Notes: generated by a model not told the origin, from the sequence alone. A DNA stretch of 54,002 bases from Mycolicibacterium pyrenivorans (GCF_025821625.1 NZ_JACKSH010000010.1:1-54002); one strand, 5' to 3'. Shown: positions 8,134-21,530, numbered from the stretch's first letter. Numbers and translations: made by a program.

Positions 8134-8960
8134 GGACCTCCGAGGGACGCATGCCAGCGCTGATCGCCACCGATGTGGACGGCACGCTGCTCGACGACGA
8201 CGAGAAGATCAGCGCGCGGACCCGGGCCGCCGTGCATGCCCTGGTCGATTCGGGTGCCCAGTTCGTGCTCGCCACCGGCCGTCCGCCGCGGTGGGTCAGG
8301 CCCATCGTCGACCAACTCGGTTTGACCCCGATGGCGGTGTGCGCCAACGGCGCGGTGATCTACGACCCGTCGGTGGACCGCATCGTCTCGGCGCGTACCC
8401 TCTCCGCCGACGCTCTCGGTGAACTCGCCGAGATCGCCACCCGGGTGATCCCCGGCGCCGGCCTGGCAGTCGAGCGGGTGGGGAGGACCGCGCACGACGC
8501 GGCCACCCCGCAGTTCGTCAGCTCGCCGGGATACGAGCACGCATGGCTCAACCCCGACAACACCGAGGTCTCGATCGAGGACCTGCTGAGCGCGCCCGCG
8601 GTCAAACTGCTCATCCGCAAGGCGGGTGCCCGCAGTGCCGACATGGCCGCAGAACTCGCCAAGCACGTCGGGATCGAGGGCGACATCACCTACTCGACCA
8701 ACAACGGGCTGATCGAGATCGTGCCGCTCGGGGTGAGCAAGGCCACCGGGATCGAGGAGTTGGCCCGGCCCATGGGGATCGATGCCGCAGACGTCGTCAC
8801 GTTCGGCGACATGCCCAACGACGTACCGATGCTGGGCTGGGCGGGTCTCGGGGTGGCGATGGGCAATGCGCATCCCGACGCCGTCGCGGCGGCCGACGAG
8901 GTGACGGCCACCAATGTCGAGGACGGGGTGGCCCTGGTGCTCGAGCGGTGGTGGCTGTGA
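8130..8960 (+). CDS. HAD-IIB (Cof-type) family phosphatase (Rv3813c-like)
   Basis: The protein has 276 residues. The HAD nucleophile motif DVDGTLL is at D15/D17 and the metal-binding motif GDMPNDVPM is near residue 227, with the middle cap expected for Cof-type (class IIB) enzymes. Such proteins remove phosphate from small phosphorylated metabolites such as sugar phosphates, flavin or pyridoxal phosphate. The true substrate is unknown. The ATG at 8130 overlaps the upstream stop (ATGA). An internal ATG at 8151 is a possible alternative. The gene converges on the amidase gene with a 25-bp gap. Confidence 0.87.
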   Translation: MRTSEGRMPALIATDVDGTLLDDDEKISARTRAAVHALVDSGAQFVLATGRPPRWVRPIVDQLGLTPMAVCANGAVIYDPSVDRIVSARTLSADALGELAEIATRVIPGAGLAVERVGRTAHDAATPQFVSSPGYEHAWLNPDNTEVSIEDLLSAPAVKLLIRKAGARSADMAAELAKHVGIEGDITYSTNNGLIEIVPLGVSKATGIEELARPMGIDAADVVTFGDMPNDVPMLGWAGLGVAMGNAHPDAVAAADEVTATNVEDGVALVLERWWL

Positions 8961-8985
8961 GAGCCTTGCGAGCGGGCGAGCGAAA

Positions 8986-10620
8986 TCAGACGGGGTTGAT
9001 CGGCGGGGTGAACCGCTCCAGCTGTATCGGTGCCAGATCGGCGGGCGGCGGCGGCAGTTCCACGGGGACGCCGTCGATGACGCGGGTCACCGTGCCCTTC
9101 TCGCGGTCGAAGTTGAGGGTGCCGTGCTGGAAGTTCTGCACGATCCACAACGGCTCGGCGATCTCCCCGCTGGTCGGTAGGCCCAGCGCACCCCGCTCGA
9201 AGCCAAGTGCCCCCCATGCCTTGTAGAGCTCTCCGGTGACGGGTTCGGCGCCGCTCTCGGGAGACCAGTACACAGCGCCTCGTTCGAAGGTGACGTAGCG
9301 GGTCGAGCCCTGCCCGGAAGCCTCGGGTGAGGTGGGCCGGCCCAGGTAGCTGTTCATCCCGCCCAGTGAATCCCACTTCGCGAAGATGGCGCCGCCGCGC
9401 AGGGTCTCGGCCAACTGTTCGGGTCCGGGTGGGTCGTTGAACCGCGCGGCGATGTTCCGGATCTCGGGCATCAACGCGTATGCCGCGTTGCCCGGGCACT
9501 CGGTGTTGCCGACGTCGCGGTGGGTGAAGATCGTCGGCAGCGTCGGTGACGCGCCGAACGCGAACTTGGTGAACGACCCGCCTTCCGACGGCAGCACCAC
9601 CGCGCCGAGGGGGTCGACTCCCGACTGGCCGAGCACCCAGCCCAGAAGCCTTGCGGTGGTGCGCAACTGGATGGGGGTGGGGGGCACCGCATCGAAGTTG
9701 CCGAGCATGGCCACACCCCAGGTGTTGTGGTTGAAGCCACCGGTGTGCGCGCCCTCGACGGGCCGGGTCATGCCGCCGGCACGACCCTCGAATACCTGTC
9801 CGTACTTGTCGACCATCGCGTTGTAGGCGATGTCGCACCAGCCCAGGGTGCGGGTGTGGTACTCGTAGATCGATCTGACGATCCCCGCCGAGTCCCCGGG
9901 GGTGTACTCGTTGCTTCCGGCCGTGTGGTGCACGACCCCCGCCTGGATCCTGTTGTCGTAGCGCGGTTCTCCGCAGCGCATCCCCTCGTCGGCGCCCCAC
10001 TGCGCCCGGTTGATGATGTGCGGGGGTTGCCCGGGAGGGGTGGCCGCGTTCGGCAGTGGCAGCAGATCCGCCGGGGTTTCCGGTGGGCTGATCAGTATCG
10101 CGTTGAGGTTCTGCCCGAACGGCTGTTCCACGTTGGCAGGGACGTATCCCAACTCGGGCCGGTCGGCGTCGGAGGGTTCGGTTTGCGGCGTGCGCCCGGT
10201 GACCTCTGCGTCCGGGGGCCGGGTGACTGCGATCTGGACGGTCGTGGTGCGCCCGACGAAGACCGGGTCGGTGCCTCGCACACCACTCGGCGACGGCGTA
10301 TCGGCGCCGACGCCCTCGAGGGGTTCGGCCTCGTACCACGGCCCCCAGGAGCCGTCGGATGTCTTGGCGCGGACCCGTGCGGTGGTGCCGGTGAGGTCTT
10401 CGGAGGTCAGCGCGACCAGTGAGAACGGCGTCTCCTGGTGGATCTCGCGGATGGTCTCACCACCGCCCAGCTCGTTCAGCGGTTGCGTCACCACCTGGGG
10501 GGCGGCCGCCGCCGGTCGCTGGTCGTCACCGGGCACACCGGTGATCGCCCAGGGAAGTAGCACCACTGTCGCCGCGAGCGCGGTGAACAGTATCGACGGC
10601 GCGGGTCGGCGACACAGCAC
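8986..10620 (-). CDS. Secreted PGRP/amidase-2-type peptidoglycan amidase with LGFP repeats (Rv3811-like)
   Basis: The protein has 544 residues. Residues 1-40 form a signal peptide (basic start, hydrophobic core, ending near PAAAAP). A PGRP/N-acetylmuramoyl-L-alanine amidase domain spans about 195-385, with VVHHTAGS near residue 229 and a second histidine in HRDVGNTECPG near 365. Both fit the zinc site. C-terminal LGFP-type repeats follow (about 395-515; pieces such as YLGRPTSPE, GALGFERGALGLPTSGE), which are thought to anchor proteins to actinobacterial walls. It probably cleaves the amide bond between muramic acid and the stem peptide outside the membrane. The GTG start at 10620 has a -10-like TAACAT 6 bases upstream. 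Confidence 0.88.
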   Translation of the reverse strand: MLCRRPAPSILFTALAATVVLLPWAITGVPGDDQRPAAAAPQVVTQPLNELGGGETIREIHQETPFSLVALTSEDLTGTTARVRAKTSDGSWGPWYEAEPLEGVGADTPSPSGVRGTDPVFVGRTTTVQIAVTRPPDAEVTGRTPQTEPSDADRPELGYVPANVEQPFGQNLNAILISPPETPADLLPLPNAATPPGQPPHIINRAQWGADEGMRCGEPRYDNRIQAGVVHHTAGSNEYTPGDSAGIVRSIYEYHTRTLGWCDIAYNAMVDKYGQVFEGRAGGMTRPVEGAHTGGFNHNTWGVAMLGNFDAVPPTPIQLRTTARLLGWVLGQSGVDPLGAVVLPSEGGSFTKFAFGASPTLPTIFTHRDVGNTECPGNAAYALMPEIRNIAARFNDPPGPEQLAETLRGGAIFAKWDSLGGMNSYLGRPTSPEASGQGSTRYVTFERGAVYWSPESGAEPVTGELYKAWGALGFERGALGLPTSGEIAEPLWIVQNFQHGTLNFDREKGTVTRVIDGVPVELPPPPADLAPIQLERFTPPINPV

Positions 10621-10626
10621 GGACTG

Positions 10627-10632
10627 ATGTTA
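10627..10632 (-). promoter_or_regulatory. Candidate -10 box for leaderless amidase mRNA
   Basis: On the minus strand TAACAT stands 6 bases before the GTG at 10620, and no ribosome binding site is evident. Confidence 0.45.
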
Positions 10633-10763
10633 CGTATGTGCCAAATGATGCAAGTGGTGCGACACGGCGATTCGGCCGACCAAAAACACCTGCAACGGCA
10701 CCGCAGAGCGTGCTGGCGCTTCTGCGGTGCCGTTCGGTGGCAGGACTCGTTGGGGCCGCGGGG

Positions 10764-11732
10764 TTACGCGCCGGGCTCGACCGCTGCTTCGGCCGCCAGT
10801 GCGCCTTGGACGGGTGCCGCTGCCCCGGCGGCCGCCGCCGGTGCTGCCGCGGCGGCGGCTGCCGGCGCGCCCGCGGGCTTGACCGCCGACATGATCGCGG
10901 GCATCAACACGCCCTTGAGCAGGTCGATCGCCTCGCCGGCGCCCAACTGGTTGGCGGCGCTGGTCAGATCGCCGAGCAGACCGCCGCTGGCGGGAGCCAC
11001 CGGGGTGGCGGCCAGCGACGGATCGCCGAGGATCGGGTAGGAGCCCAGCGCCGGATCCAGTCCGACCGGCGCGGAGATCGGGATCTCGCCGGTCAGCGGA
11101 AGTCCCGCGGTCGAGATCGGGGCAACGCCGAGTGCCGGGTCGGTCAGCGCAGGCGGTGTCGTCAGGCCCGGCGTGCTCAAGCCGGGGTCGGTCAGTGACG
11201 GTGTGGTCAACCCGGGGGTGCTCACACCCGGCACGGTGAGTCCGGGAGTGGCCAGGGCCGGGTCGGTCAGCGACGGCGTGGTCAAGCCGGGAGTCGTCAG
11301 CCCGGGGGCCGCGCCGGTCGGGCTGGTCAGGCCCGGGTCGGTCAGTGCGGGATTGGCGAGCCCGGGATCGGTCAGCGACGGCATCCCGGACAAGCCCGGC
11401 GACAGGCCGGGAGAGGTCAGGCCGGCGGCTCCCAACCCGGGGGAGAGGGTGGTGGGTGCGGATGCGCCCGTGCCGGTGAGCAGACCGGTCGGCAGCGGGG
11501 GCAGGTTGATCCCGAACTGGGACAGGCCCTGGGACAGGGCGGAGATGAGCTCCCCCGGCAGATCGGTGATCGTGGCGGCCTGGACGAACTCGCGGTGCTG
11601 CGGGGTGCCTGCGGGTGCCCCTGAAGGCGCGGCAAGCTCGGAAACGGCAACAAGCGCAACTGGACTCGCGACTGCCAGAGCGGCGACTGTGCTCAAGGCT
11701 GTCGAGAGCCGGCGTCGACGTCGGTTCGGCAC
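10764..11732 (-). CDS. erp: Exported repetitive protein Erp
   Basis: The protein has 322 residues from a GTG at 11732, which is preceded by GAGGAG at 6 bases spacing. Upstream in-frame codons lack such a site. The N-terminus is MPNRRRRRLS followed by a hydrophobic core, a signal peptide of about 35 residues. Residues 97-202 consist of degenerate five-residue repeats of the P-G-L-T-S/T/D type, the hallmark of Erp (PirG, Rv3810). A predicted hydrophobic segment and an Ala-rich tail close the protein. Erp is an exported surface protein that affects cell-wall integrity and virulence in pathogenic species, and its biochemical activity is not established. It is divergent from glf. Confidence 0.92.
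   Translation of the reverse strand: MPNRRRRRLSTALSTVAALAVASPVALVAVSELAAPSGAPAGTPQHREFVQAATITDLPGELISALSQGLSQFGINLPPLPTGLLTGTGASAPTTLSPGLGAAGLTSPGLSPGLSGMPSLTDPGLANPALTDPGLTSPTGAAPGLTTPGLTTPSLTDPALATPGLTVPGVSTPGLTTPSLTDPGLSTPGLTTPPALTDPALGVAPISTAGLPLTGEIPISAPVGLDPALGSYPILGDPSLAATPVAPASGGLLGDLTSAANQLGAGEAIDLLKGVLMPAIMSAVKPAGAPAAAAAAAPAAAAGAAAPVQGALAAEAAVEPGA
11127..11444 (-). repeat. Degenerate 15-bp repeats coding PGLTS-type pentapeptides in erp
   Basis: About 20 imperfect in-frame 15-bp units encode variants of PGLTT, PSLTD, PALAT and PGLST. A larger block, PGLTTPSLTDP, occurs twice. Repeat number is known to vary between species in Erp. Confidence 0.8.
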
Positions 11733-11863
11733 GGAAGTCTCCTCAATACATGGACGTAGAAATTCGGTTACCAAAATCGGCTACCTGCGTGAATCTTCGT
11801 ACGCGGTCGATGGTACTGATGTGACTAGTGGAACTAGAGTGACGATGCGGAATCGTGAGCTAA

Positions 11864-15145
<3,282 letters not shown>

Positions 15146-15153
<8 letters not shown>

Positions 15154-15694
15154 TCCGGTGGTGCCCCCCGCGGGGGAGGACCTCGTGCTGGTGGCCGTGC
15201 AGTCGGCGCTCGCCGACCGGCCCGGCGTGCTCGCCGGTGCCAGGGGGCTCTCGCATTTCGGTGAGCACAGCATCGGTTGGATGGTGGTCGCCGCCGTGGG
15301 TGCGCTGGTGTCTCCGAGCCGCCGCCGCGACTACGTGGCCGCGGGCGCCGGTGCGTTCCTGGCCCATTTCTGCGCCGTGGTGATCAAGCGCATCGTGCGT
15401 CGGGAACGACCGCACCACCCGGCCGTCGTGGTCAACGTGGGCACCCCGAGCCGGTTGAGCTTCCCGTCGGCGCACGCCACGTCGACGACCGCCGCGGCGA
15501 TGCTGCTGGCACGGCCGACCGGCCTGCCGCTGCCCGCGCTCTTGGTTCCGCCGATGGCGTTGTCCCGCCTGGTTCTCGGTGTCCACTACCCGAGCGATGT
15601 GCTCGCCGGGATCGCCGTCGGCGCGGTCGTTGCCAAAGTGGTCGGCGCGCTGAACAGCGAAGTGGCCGACCGTACTGAAGGGGCTCGGTTGTGA
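15146..15694 (+). CDS. PAP2-family membrane phosphatase (Rv3807c-like; probable decaprenylphosphoryl-5-phosphoribose phosphatase)
   Basis: This protein of about 182 residues has hydrophobic helices and all three PAP2 motifs: KRIVRRERP, FPSAHATS and SRLVLGVHYPSD. It sits between glfT2 and ubiA, where the pathway needs an enzyme to remove the 5-phosphate from decaprenylphosphoryl-5-phosphoribose made by UbiA. That role is proposed for Rv3807c and is inferred here from context. The start overlaps the end of glfT2 by 8 bases. A GTG three bases earlier (15143) is an equally possible start. Confidence 0.87.
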
Positions 15695-15710
15695 TGAAGA
15701 GCAGACGTCG

Positions 15711-16646
15711 ATGAGCGCATCCCAGCTCGATCAGGACACCGGCTCGACCGCCGGTCCACCCAGGAGCCTCGCCGCGGGGCTGGTCAAGGCGCTGCGGCCC
15801 CGCCAGTGGGTGAAGAACATCCTGGTGTTCGCGGCGCCGGTGGCCGCGCTCGGCGACGACCGCTATGCCTACGACTACCGCGAAGTGCTGGTCAAGGTGC
15901 TGCTGGCGTTCGTCGTCTTCAGCCTGGCCGCGTCGTCGGTGTATCTGGTCAACGACGCACGGGACGTCGATGCCGACCGCGCCCATCCGACGAAGCGGTT
16001 CCGCCCGATCGCGGCGGGCGTGGTGCCGGAATGGCTGGCGTACTCGCTGGCGGCGGTGCTCGGTGTCGCGTCGCTGGTGATCTCGTGGCTGGTCAGCCCC
16101 AACCTCGCGCTGGTGATGGCGATCTACATCGCCATCCAGCTGGCCTACTGTTTCGGGCTCAAGCATCAGCCGGTCATCGACATCTGCATCGTGTCGTCGG
16201 GATTCCTGATCCGGGCGATCGCCGGTGGCGTGGCGGCGGAAGTGCCGCTGTCGCAATGGTTCCTGTTCATGATGGCGTTCGGCTCGCTGTTCATGGCGGC
16301 CGGAAAGCGCTACGCCGAACTGCAGTTGGCGGAACGAACCGGCGCCAAGATCCGCAAGTCGCTGGAGAGCTACACCAGCTCCTACCTTCGTTTCGTGTGG
16401 ACGCTCTCGGCGACGTCGCTGGTGCTCTGCTACGGACTGTGGGCCTTCGAGCGCGACGAGACCGGCGGCACCTCCTGGTTCGTGATCTCCATGGTGCCGT
16501 TCACGATCGCGATCCTGCGCTACGCGGTGGACGTCGACGGGGGGATGGCCGGTGAGCCCGAGGAGATCGCGCTGAAGGATCGGGTGCTCCAGCTGCTTGC
16601 GCTGGCCTGGATCGGGACCATCGGTGCCGCAGTCTTCCTCAGCTGA
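15711..16646 (+). CDS. ubiA: Decaprenyl-phosphate phosphoribosyltransferase (DPPR synthase)
   Basis: This 311-residue UbiA-superfamily membrane prenyltransferase has about nine hydrophobic helices. The aspartate-rich motif NDARDVDADRAHP near residue 82 binds magnesium-pyrophosphate. A second acidic segment, YAVDVDGGMAGEPEE, lies near the C-terminus. It joins phosphoribosyl pyrophosphate to decaprenyl phosphate, the first committed step toward decaprenylphosphoryl-arabinose. The gene follows the PAP2 gene by 16 bases, and aftB begins inside its last codons. Confidence 0.96.
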   Translation: MSASQLDQDTGSTAGPPRSLAAGLVKALRPRQWVKNILVFAAPVAALGDDRYAYDYREVLVKVLLAFVVFSLAASSVYLVNDARDVDADRAHPTKRFRPIAAGVVPEWLAYSLAAVLGVASLVISWLVSPNLALVMAIYIAIQLAYCFGLKHQPVIDICIVSSGFLIRAIAGGVAAEVPLSQWFLFMMAFGSLFMAAGKRYAELQLAERTGAKIRKSLESYTSSYLRFVWTLSATSLVLCYGLWAFERDETGGTSWFVISMVPFTIAILRYAVDVDGGMAGEPEEIALKDRVLQLLALAWIGTIGAAVFLS

Positions 16647-18645
16647 CCGGCTGACCACCGCGCTCGCGGACCGGATCACCCGCTGGCCCGCCTTTCCGTA
16701 CGACCTCTGGGTCCGCATCAGCCTGTGGGTGAGCGTGACGGTGGTGGCCGCGCTGTTCGGCTGGGGCGCCTGGCAGCGCCGCTGGATCGCCGACGACGGC
16801 TTGATCGTGTTGCGCACGACGCGAAACATGCTGGCGGGCAACGGCCCCGTCTTCAACGCCGGTGAGCGGGTCGAGGCCAACACCTCCACGGTGTGGTCGT
16901 ATCTGATGTACTTCGGCGGGCTGGTCTCCGGATCAGCGCGGCTGGAGTACGTGGCGCTGACACTTGCCCTGGTGCTCAGCGTGTTGGGTGTCGCGCTGGT
17001 GATGCTGGGCACCGCGAGGCTGTACGCGCCGAGCCTCACGGGCAGGCGCGCGCTGTTCCTGCCGGCGGGCGCGCTGGTCTACATCGCGGTGCCGCCCGCC
17101 AGGGACTTCGCCACCTCCGGTCTCGAAAACGGTTTGGTGCTGGCCTATCTGGGCCTGCTGTGGTGGATGATGGTCTGCTGGTCGCAGGCACTGCGCGGGC
17201 CGCGCGACAAGCGGCCGGAGCGCGGGCTCCAGACATCACAGACCTCGCCGACGTTCGACGGCGTGCTGGCGTTCGTCGCCGGACTCAGCGTGCTGGTGCG
17301 GCCCGAGCTCGCGCTGATCGGCGGCCTCGCGCTGGTCATGATGCTGGTCGCGGCCACCGGGTGGCGCAGGCGCGCGCTGATCGTCGTCGCGGGCGGATTG
17401 CTTCCGGTGGCCTATCAGATCTTCCGGATGGGTTACTACGGACTGCTGGTCCCCGGCACGGCGGTGGCCAAGGACGCCACCGGGGCCAAGTGGCAGCAGG
17501 GCTTCGTGTACCTCGCCAACTTCAACCAGCCCTACCTGCTGTGGGCTCCGGCGGTTCTGCTGATCGGCCTCGGGCTGATGGTGATGCTGCTGCGCGGCCG
17601 CCCGTCGTGGGTCAATCGCCGTGCGCCCGCGGGCTCCCGCTGGCTGGCGCGCACGGTGCAGACCCCGCAGGCGGTGGTGGCGTTCATGCTCCTCAGTGGT
17701 GTCCTGCAGGCGGTCTACTGGATCCGCCAGGGTGGGGACTTCATGCACGGGCGGGTGTTGCTGACGCCGTTGTTCTGCCTGTTGGCACCGGTCGCGGTGA
17801 TCCCGCTGATGCTGCCGGACAGCTCGCGGATGGCCCGCGGTGCGGGCTACCTGTACGCCGGCGCCACCAGTGTGCTGTGGCTCGCGGTCGCGGGCTGGTC
17901 GCTGTGGGCCGCCAACTCGCCGGGGATGGGTGCGGACGCCACGCGGGTGACCTATACGGGCATCGTCGACGAGCGCCGCTTCTATGCGCAGGCGACCGGT
18001 AACCCGCACCCGTTGACGGCCGCGGACTACCTGGACTACCCGCGGATGCGTGCGGTGATGACCGCCATCGAGAACACTCCCGACGGTGCGCTGCTGTTGC
18101 CTGCAGGCAACTACGACATGTGGGATGTCGTGCCCACGATCCCACCACCGCCCGACGCGCCGCCCGATCCCGACGGGGATCGAACAGGGCCGCACACCGT
18201 CTTTTTCACCAACCTCGGCATGTTGGGGATGAACGTCGGCCTCGACGTCAGGGTGATCGACCAGATCGGTCTGGCCAACCCGCTGGCGGCACGCACCGCG
18301 AGGATCGAGGACGGCCGCATCGGTCACGACAAGAACCTGTTCCCCGATTGGGCGGTCGCCGAGGGCCCATTCCTCAAGGAGCCGCCGTACATCCCGAGCT
18401 ATCTCGACGAGGACTGGATCAGGCAGGCCGAAGCGGCGTTGAAATGCCCCGCGACGGATGAGGCGTTGGCCGCGATCCGGGCCCCGATGGGTCCGAGGCG
18501 GTTCCTGTCGAACCTGGTGAACGCCGTGCGCTACACGTCCTACCGCATCGACCGGGTGCCGCTGTACGAGCTCGCGCGCTGCGGCCTGCCGGTGCCGGAG
18601 CCGGTGAACCCGCGCTACGAAGGACTGCCCCCGACGGGGCCCTGA
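16624..18645 (+). CDS. aftB: Terminal beta-(1,2)-arabinofuranosyltransferase AftB
   Basis: The protein has 673 residues. The GTG at 16624 lies inside the end of ubiA (23-base overlap) and is the best in-frame start before the conserved part. A GT-C-type architecture is seen: many hydrophobic helices through about residue 430 and a soluble periplasmic C-terminal domain. The acidic motif ADDGLIVLR near residue 57 follows the first helix, as in GT-C catalytic aspartates. AftB uses decaprenylphosphoryl-arabinose to add the terminal beta-1,2 arabinose units where mycolates are later attached. It is longer than the M. tuberculosis protein (about 627). Confidence 0.93.
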   Translation: MPQSSSADRLTTALADRITRWPAFPYDLWVRISLWVSVTVVAALFGWGAWQRRWIADDGLIVLRTTRNMLAGNGPVFNAGERVEANTSTVWSYLMYFGGLVSGSARLEYVALTLALVLSVLGVALVMLGTARLYAPSLTGRRALFLPAGALVYIAVPPARDFATSGLENGLVLAYLGLLWWMMVCWSQALRGPRDKRPERGLQTSQTSPTFDGVLAFVAGLSVLVRPELALIGGLALVMMLVAATGWRRRALIVVAGGLLPVAYQIFRMGYYGLLVPGTAVAKDATGAKWQQGFVYLANFNQPYLLWAPAVLLIGLGLMVMLLRGRPSWVNRRAPAGSRWLARTVQTPQAVVAFMLLSGVLQAVYWIRQGGDFMHGRVLLTPLFCLLAPVAVIPLMLPDSSRMARGAGYLYAGATSVLWLAVAGWSLWAANSPGMGADATRVTYTGIVDERRFYAQATGNPHPLTAADYLDYPRMRAVMTAIENTPDGALLLPAGNYDMWDVVPTIPPPPDAPPDPDGDRTGPHTVFFTNLGMLGMNVGLDVRVIDQIGLANPLAARTARIEDGRIGHDKNLFPDWAVAEGPFLKEPPYIPSYLDEDWIRQAEAALKCPATDEALAAIRAPMGPRRFLSNLVNAVRYTSYRIDRVPLYELARCGLPVPEPVNPRYEGLPPTGP

Positions 18646-18727
18646 AGTAACCGCGATTTGTTGGCGGAGCAGGTTTTCTGCTTTCGTAACGCTACAGCCA
18701 TGTCGGTGAGATAAGGCATGTGAAGGG

Positions 18728-18749
18728 CGCCGCGAGCGGGTTCGCGGCG
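18728..18749. other. Perfect 8-bp hairpin in the aftB-fbpA gap
   Basis: CGCCGCGA (18728-18735) and TCGCGGCG (18742-18749) are exact complements with a 6-base loop. The hairpin lies about 80 bases after aftB and 113 before fbpA. It has no T-run, so it may be a mycobacterial-type terminator without a tail or part of the fbpA leader. Confidence 0.4.
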
Positions 18750-18855
18750 ATGAGAGATCGCCACAAAGGTGTGGTTGACTACACGGGCAACGTGGCCGGG
18801 TCCGGGAACCATTCGAGGATCAGGGCCTGCTGCTGCTTACGACAGATTGGATTGA

Positions 18856-19914
<1,059 letters not shown>

Positions 19915-19935
19915 GTCCCCGTCCCAACGACATAT

Positions 19936-19972
19936 TGACGGCGGCGATCCCGATCAGGGGTCACCGCCGTCA
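19936..19972 (+). terminator. Long hairpin after fbpA, likely terminator without T-tract
   Basis: TGACGGCGG (19936-19944) pairs exactly with CCGCCGTCA (19964-19972). Inside, after one mismatch, GATCCC (19946-19951) pairs with GGGGTC (19957-19962) with one G-T wobble, leaving a 5-base loop. Only three Ts occur downstream. Placement 22 bases after the fbpA stop suits a terminator. Confidence 0.6.
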
Positions 19973-20064
19973 GTCGCTTTCAGGCCCGGGCCGTCGCAGT
20001 GATGTGATTCACTACCTTTCGGCGGGCCGGACAGGCGATGCGAAAACAAAAGAAGGAACACGAG

Positions 20065-20985
20065 GTGGGGCAGATGCGTGCGTTGACTCGAATGATCGCG
20101 GCCGTGGTGCTGGCCGTGGCGGCGATGTCCGCGGGCACGGCGTTCTCGGCGCCCTGGACTCCCGCGACGCCGACCGCCTCCGCGCAGGGCATGGAGATCC
20201 TGATGGTGCCGTCGGGCGCGATGGGCCGCGACATCCCGGTCGCGTTCCAGGGCGGTGGCCCGCACGCGGTCGTCCTGCTCGACGCCTTCAATGCCGCACC
20301 CGACGTCAGCAACTGGGTGACCGCGGGCAACGCGATGAACACGCTTGCCGGCTCGGGCATCTCCGTGGCCGCCCCCGCCGGGGGCGCATGGAGCATGTAC
20401 ACCAACTGGGAGCAGGACGGCAGCAAGCAGTGGGAGACGTTCCTCGCCGATGAGCTGCCCAACTTCCTGGCCGCCAACAAGGGGTTGGCTCCCGGCGGGC
20501 ACGGAATCGTCGGCGCCGCCCAGGGCGGCACCGGCGCGCTGACCATGGCGACCTTCCACCCCGACCGCTACCGGTTCGCCGGTTCCCTGTCGGGCTTCCT
20601 GACCCCGTCGGCGACCGCGATGAATGGCGCGATCACCGCCGGGCTCGCGCGGTTCGGCGGCGTCGACACCCTCAACATGTGGGGTCCGCCACAGTTCGGC
20701 CGCTGGAAGTGGCACGACCCCGACGTGCACGCGCAATTGCTGGTCGACAACAACACCCGGCTGTGGGTGTTCAGTCCGGCCACCACCACGTGCAGCGACC
20801 CGGTCGCGATGATCGGCTACTGCGACCAGGCCCAGGGCAGCAACCGGACCTTCTACCAGCACTACCGCGCCGTCGGCGGGAGCAACGGTCACTTCGACTT
20901 CCCGACCGGCGGCAACCACGACTGGGGGTCGTGGAGCGCGCAGCTGGCCGCCATGAAGGGCGAACTGGTCACCACCATCAGGTGA
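20065..20985 (+). CDS. fbpD: MPT51/MPB51 antigen (FbpD), non-catalytic antigen 85 relative
   Basis: The protein has 306 residues from the GTG at 20065, which has GAAGGA 7 bases upstream. An ATG at 20074 is the alternative. A signal peptide ends near SAGTAFSAP. The fold is that of antigen 85 ([35 protein letters not shown]). The nucleophile region reads VGAAQGGTGA instead of the GLSMAGS seen in FbpA, so the catalytic serine is missing. It is therefore not expected to transfer mycolates. Family members bind host matrix or carbohydrates. Confidence 0.93.
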   Translation: MGQMRALTRMIAAVVLAVAAMSAGTAFSAPWTPATPTASAQGMEILMVPSGAMGRDIPVAFQGGGPHAVVLLDAFNAAPDVSNWVTAGNAMNTLAGSGISVAAPAGGAWSMYTNWEQDGSKQWETFLADELPNFLAANKGLAPGGHGIVGAAQGGTGALTMATFHPDRYRFAGSLSGFLTPSATAMNGAITAGLARFGGVDTLNMWGPPQFGRWKWHDPDVHAQLLVDNNTRLWVFSPATTTCSDPVAMIGYCDQAQGSNRTFYQHYRAVGGSNGHFDFPTGGNHDWGSWSAQLAAMKGELVTTIR

Positions 20986-21032
20986 CCCGCCCGCCGGGGA
21001 AATCCCGGCCGGGCTCACCTGCGGCCAGTCGG

Positions 21033-21038
21033 TACCTT
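21033..21038 (+). promoter_or_regulatory. Candidate -10 box for the DUF732 lipoprotein gene
   Basis: TACCTT stands 6 bases before the GTG at 21045. A GGAGGG lies between but is too close to the start to act as a normal ribosome site, which favours a leaderless transcript. Confidence 0.4.
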
Positions 21039-21044
21039 GGAGGG

Positions 21045-21530
21045 GTGCAGCAAGGGTCCAGGACGGCGATGGCAGGCGTGGCGGGAATGTCGCTGCTGGT
21101 GGCCTCCTCGGCGGTCTGGCTGACGGGGTGCTCGCTGAGCGACGACATGGCCGGCCTGGGATCGCAGGTCGAGACCGTTCCCGCGCACGGCCAGTCCAGT
21201 GCGCAGCCGCCCGGTCCCGGGCAGCCGGGGACTCAGTCCAACGCCCTGGTCGTCACGCCACGCCAGCGTGCCTACCTCGACGCACTGCACACGGCCGGGG
21301 TGCGCCCGTCCAGCGAGCTGACGGCGCTGAGCATCGGCTCCTACGTGTGTCAGGCGCGCGCGGCCATGCAGACCGATCAGGCGGTGTGGGACTTCGTGGC
21401 GCCGCTGGTGCGCAACGACGTCGCCGATGCCGATACCGGAGACGGTGTCAGTGCGTTGGCGCCGTCCACTGACGAGGTTCAGTCCGCAACCTCCGACTAC
21501 ATTCGCATCGCGACCGACCGACTCTGCTAG
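21045..21530 (+). CDS. DUF732 domain lipoprotein
   Basis: This 161-residue protein has an N-terminal hydrophobic segment ending in a lipobox (WLTGC, Cys near residue 28), so it is predicted to be lipidated and held on the outer face of the membrane. After a Gln/Pro-rich linker comes a DUF732-like domain with YLDALHTAGVRPSSELTALS, a cysteine in YVCQARAAM and a final cysteine next to the stop. DUF732 proteins are small exported mycobacterial proteins of unknown function. It lies between fbpD and culp6, 18 bases ahead of culp6, which suggests work at the mycolate layer. That is inference from position only. Confidence 0.8.
   Translation: MQQGSRTAMAGVAGMSLLVASSAVWLTGCSLSDDMAGLGSQVETVPAHGQSSAQPPGPGQPGTQSNALVVTPRQRAYLDALHTAGVRPSSELTALSIGSYVCQARAAMQTDQAVWDFVAPLVRNDVADADTGDGVSALAPSTDEVQSATSDYIRIATDRLC

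Noticed and set aside
15432..17039. A 535-codon frame antisense to the PAP2 and ubiA genes
   Set aside because: The composition is of shadow type, and the plus strand carries intact PAP2 and UbiA motifs.
20065..20985. FbpD as an active mycolyltransferase
   Set aside because: The nucleophile segment VGAAQGG lacks the catalytic serine that FbpA has in GLSMAGS.
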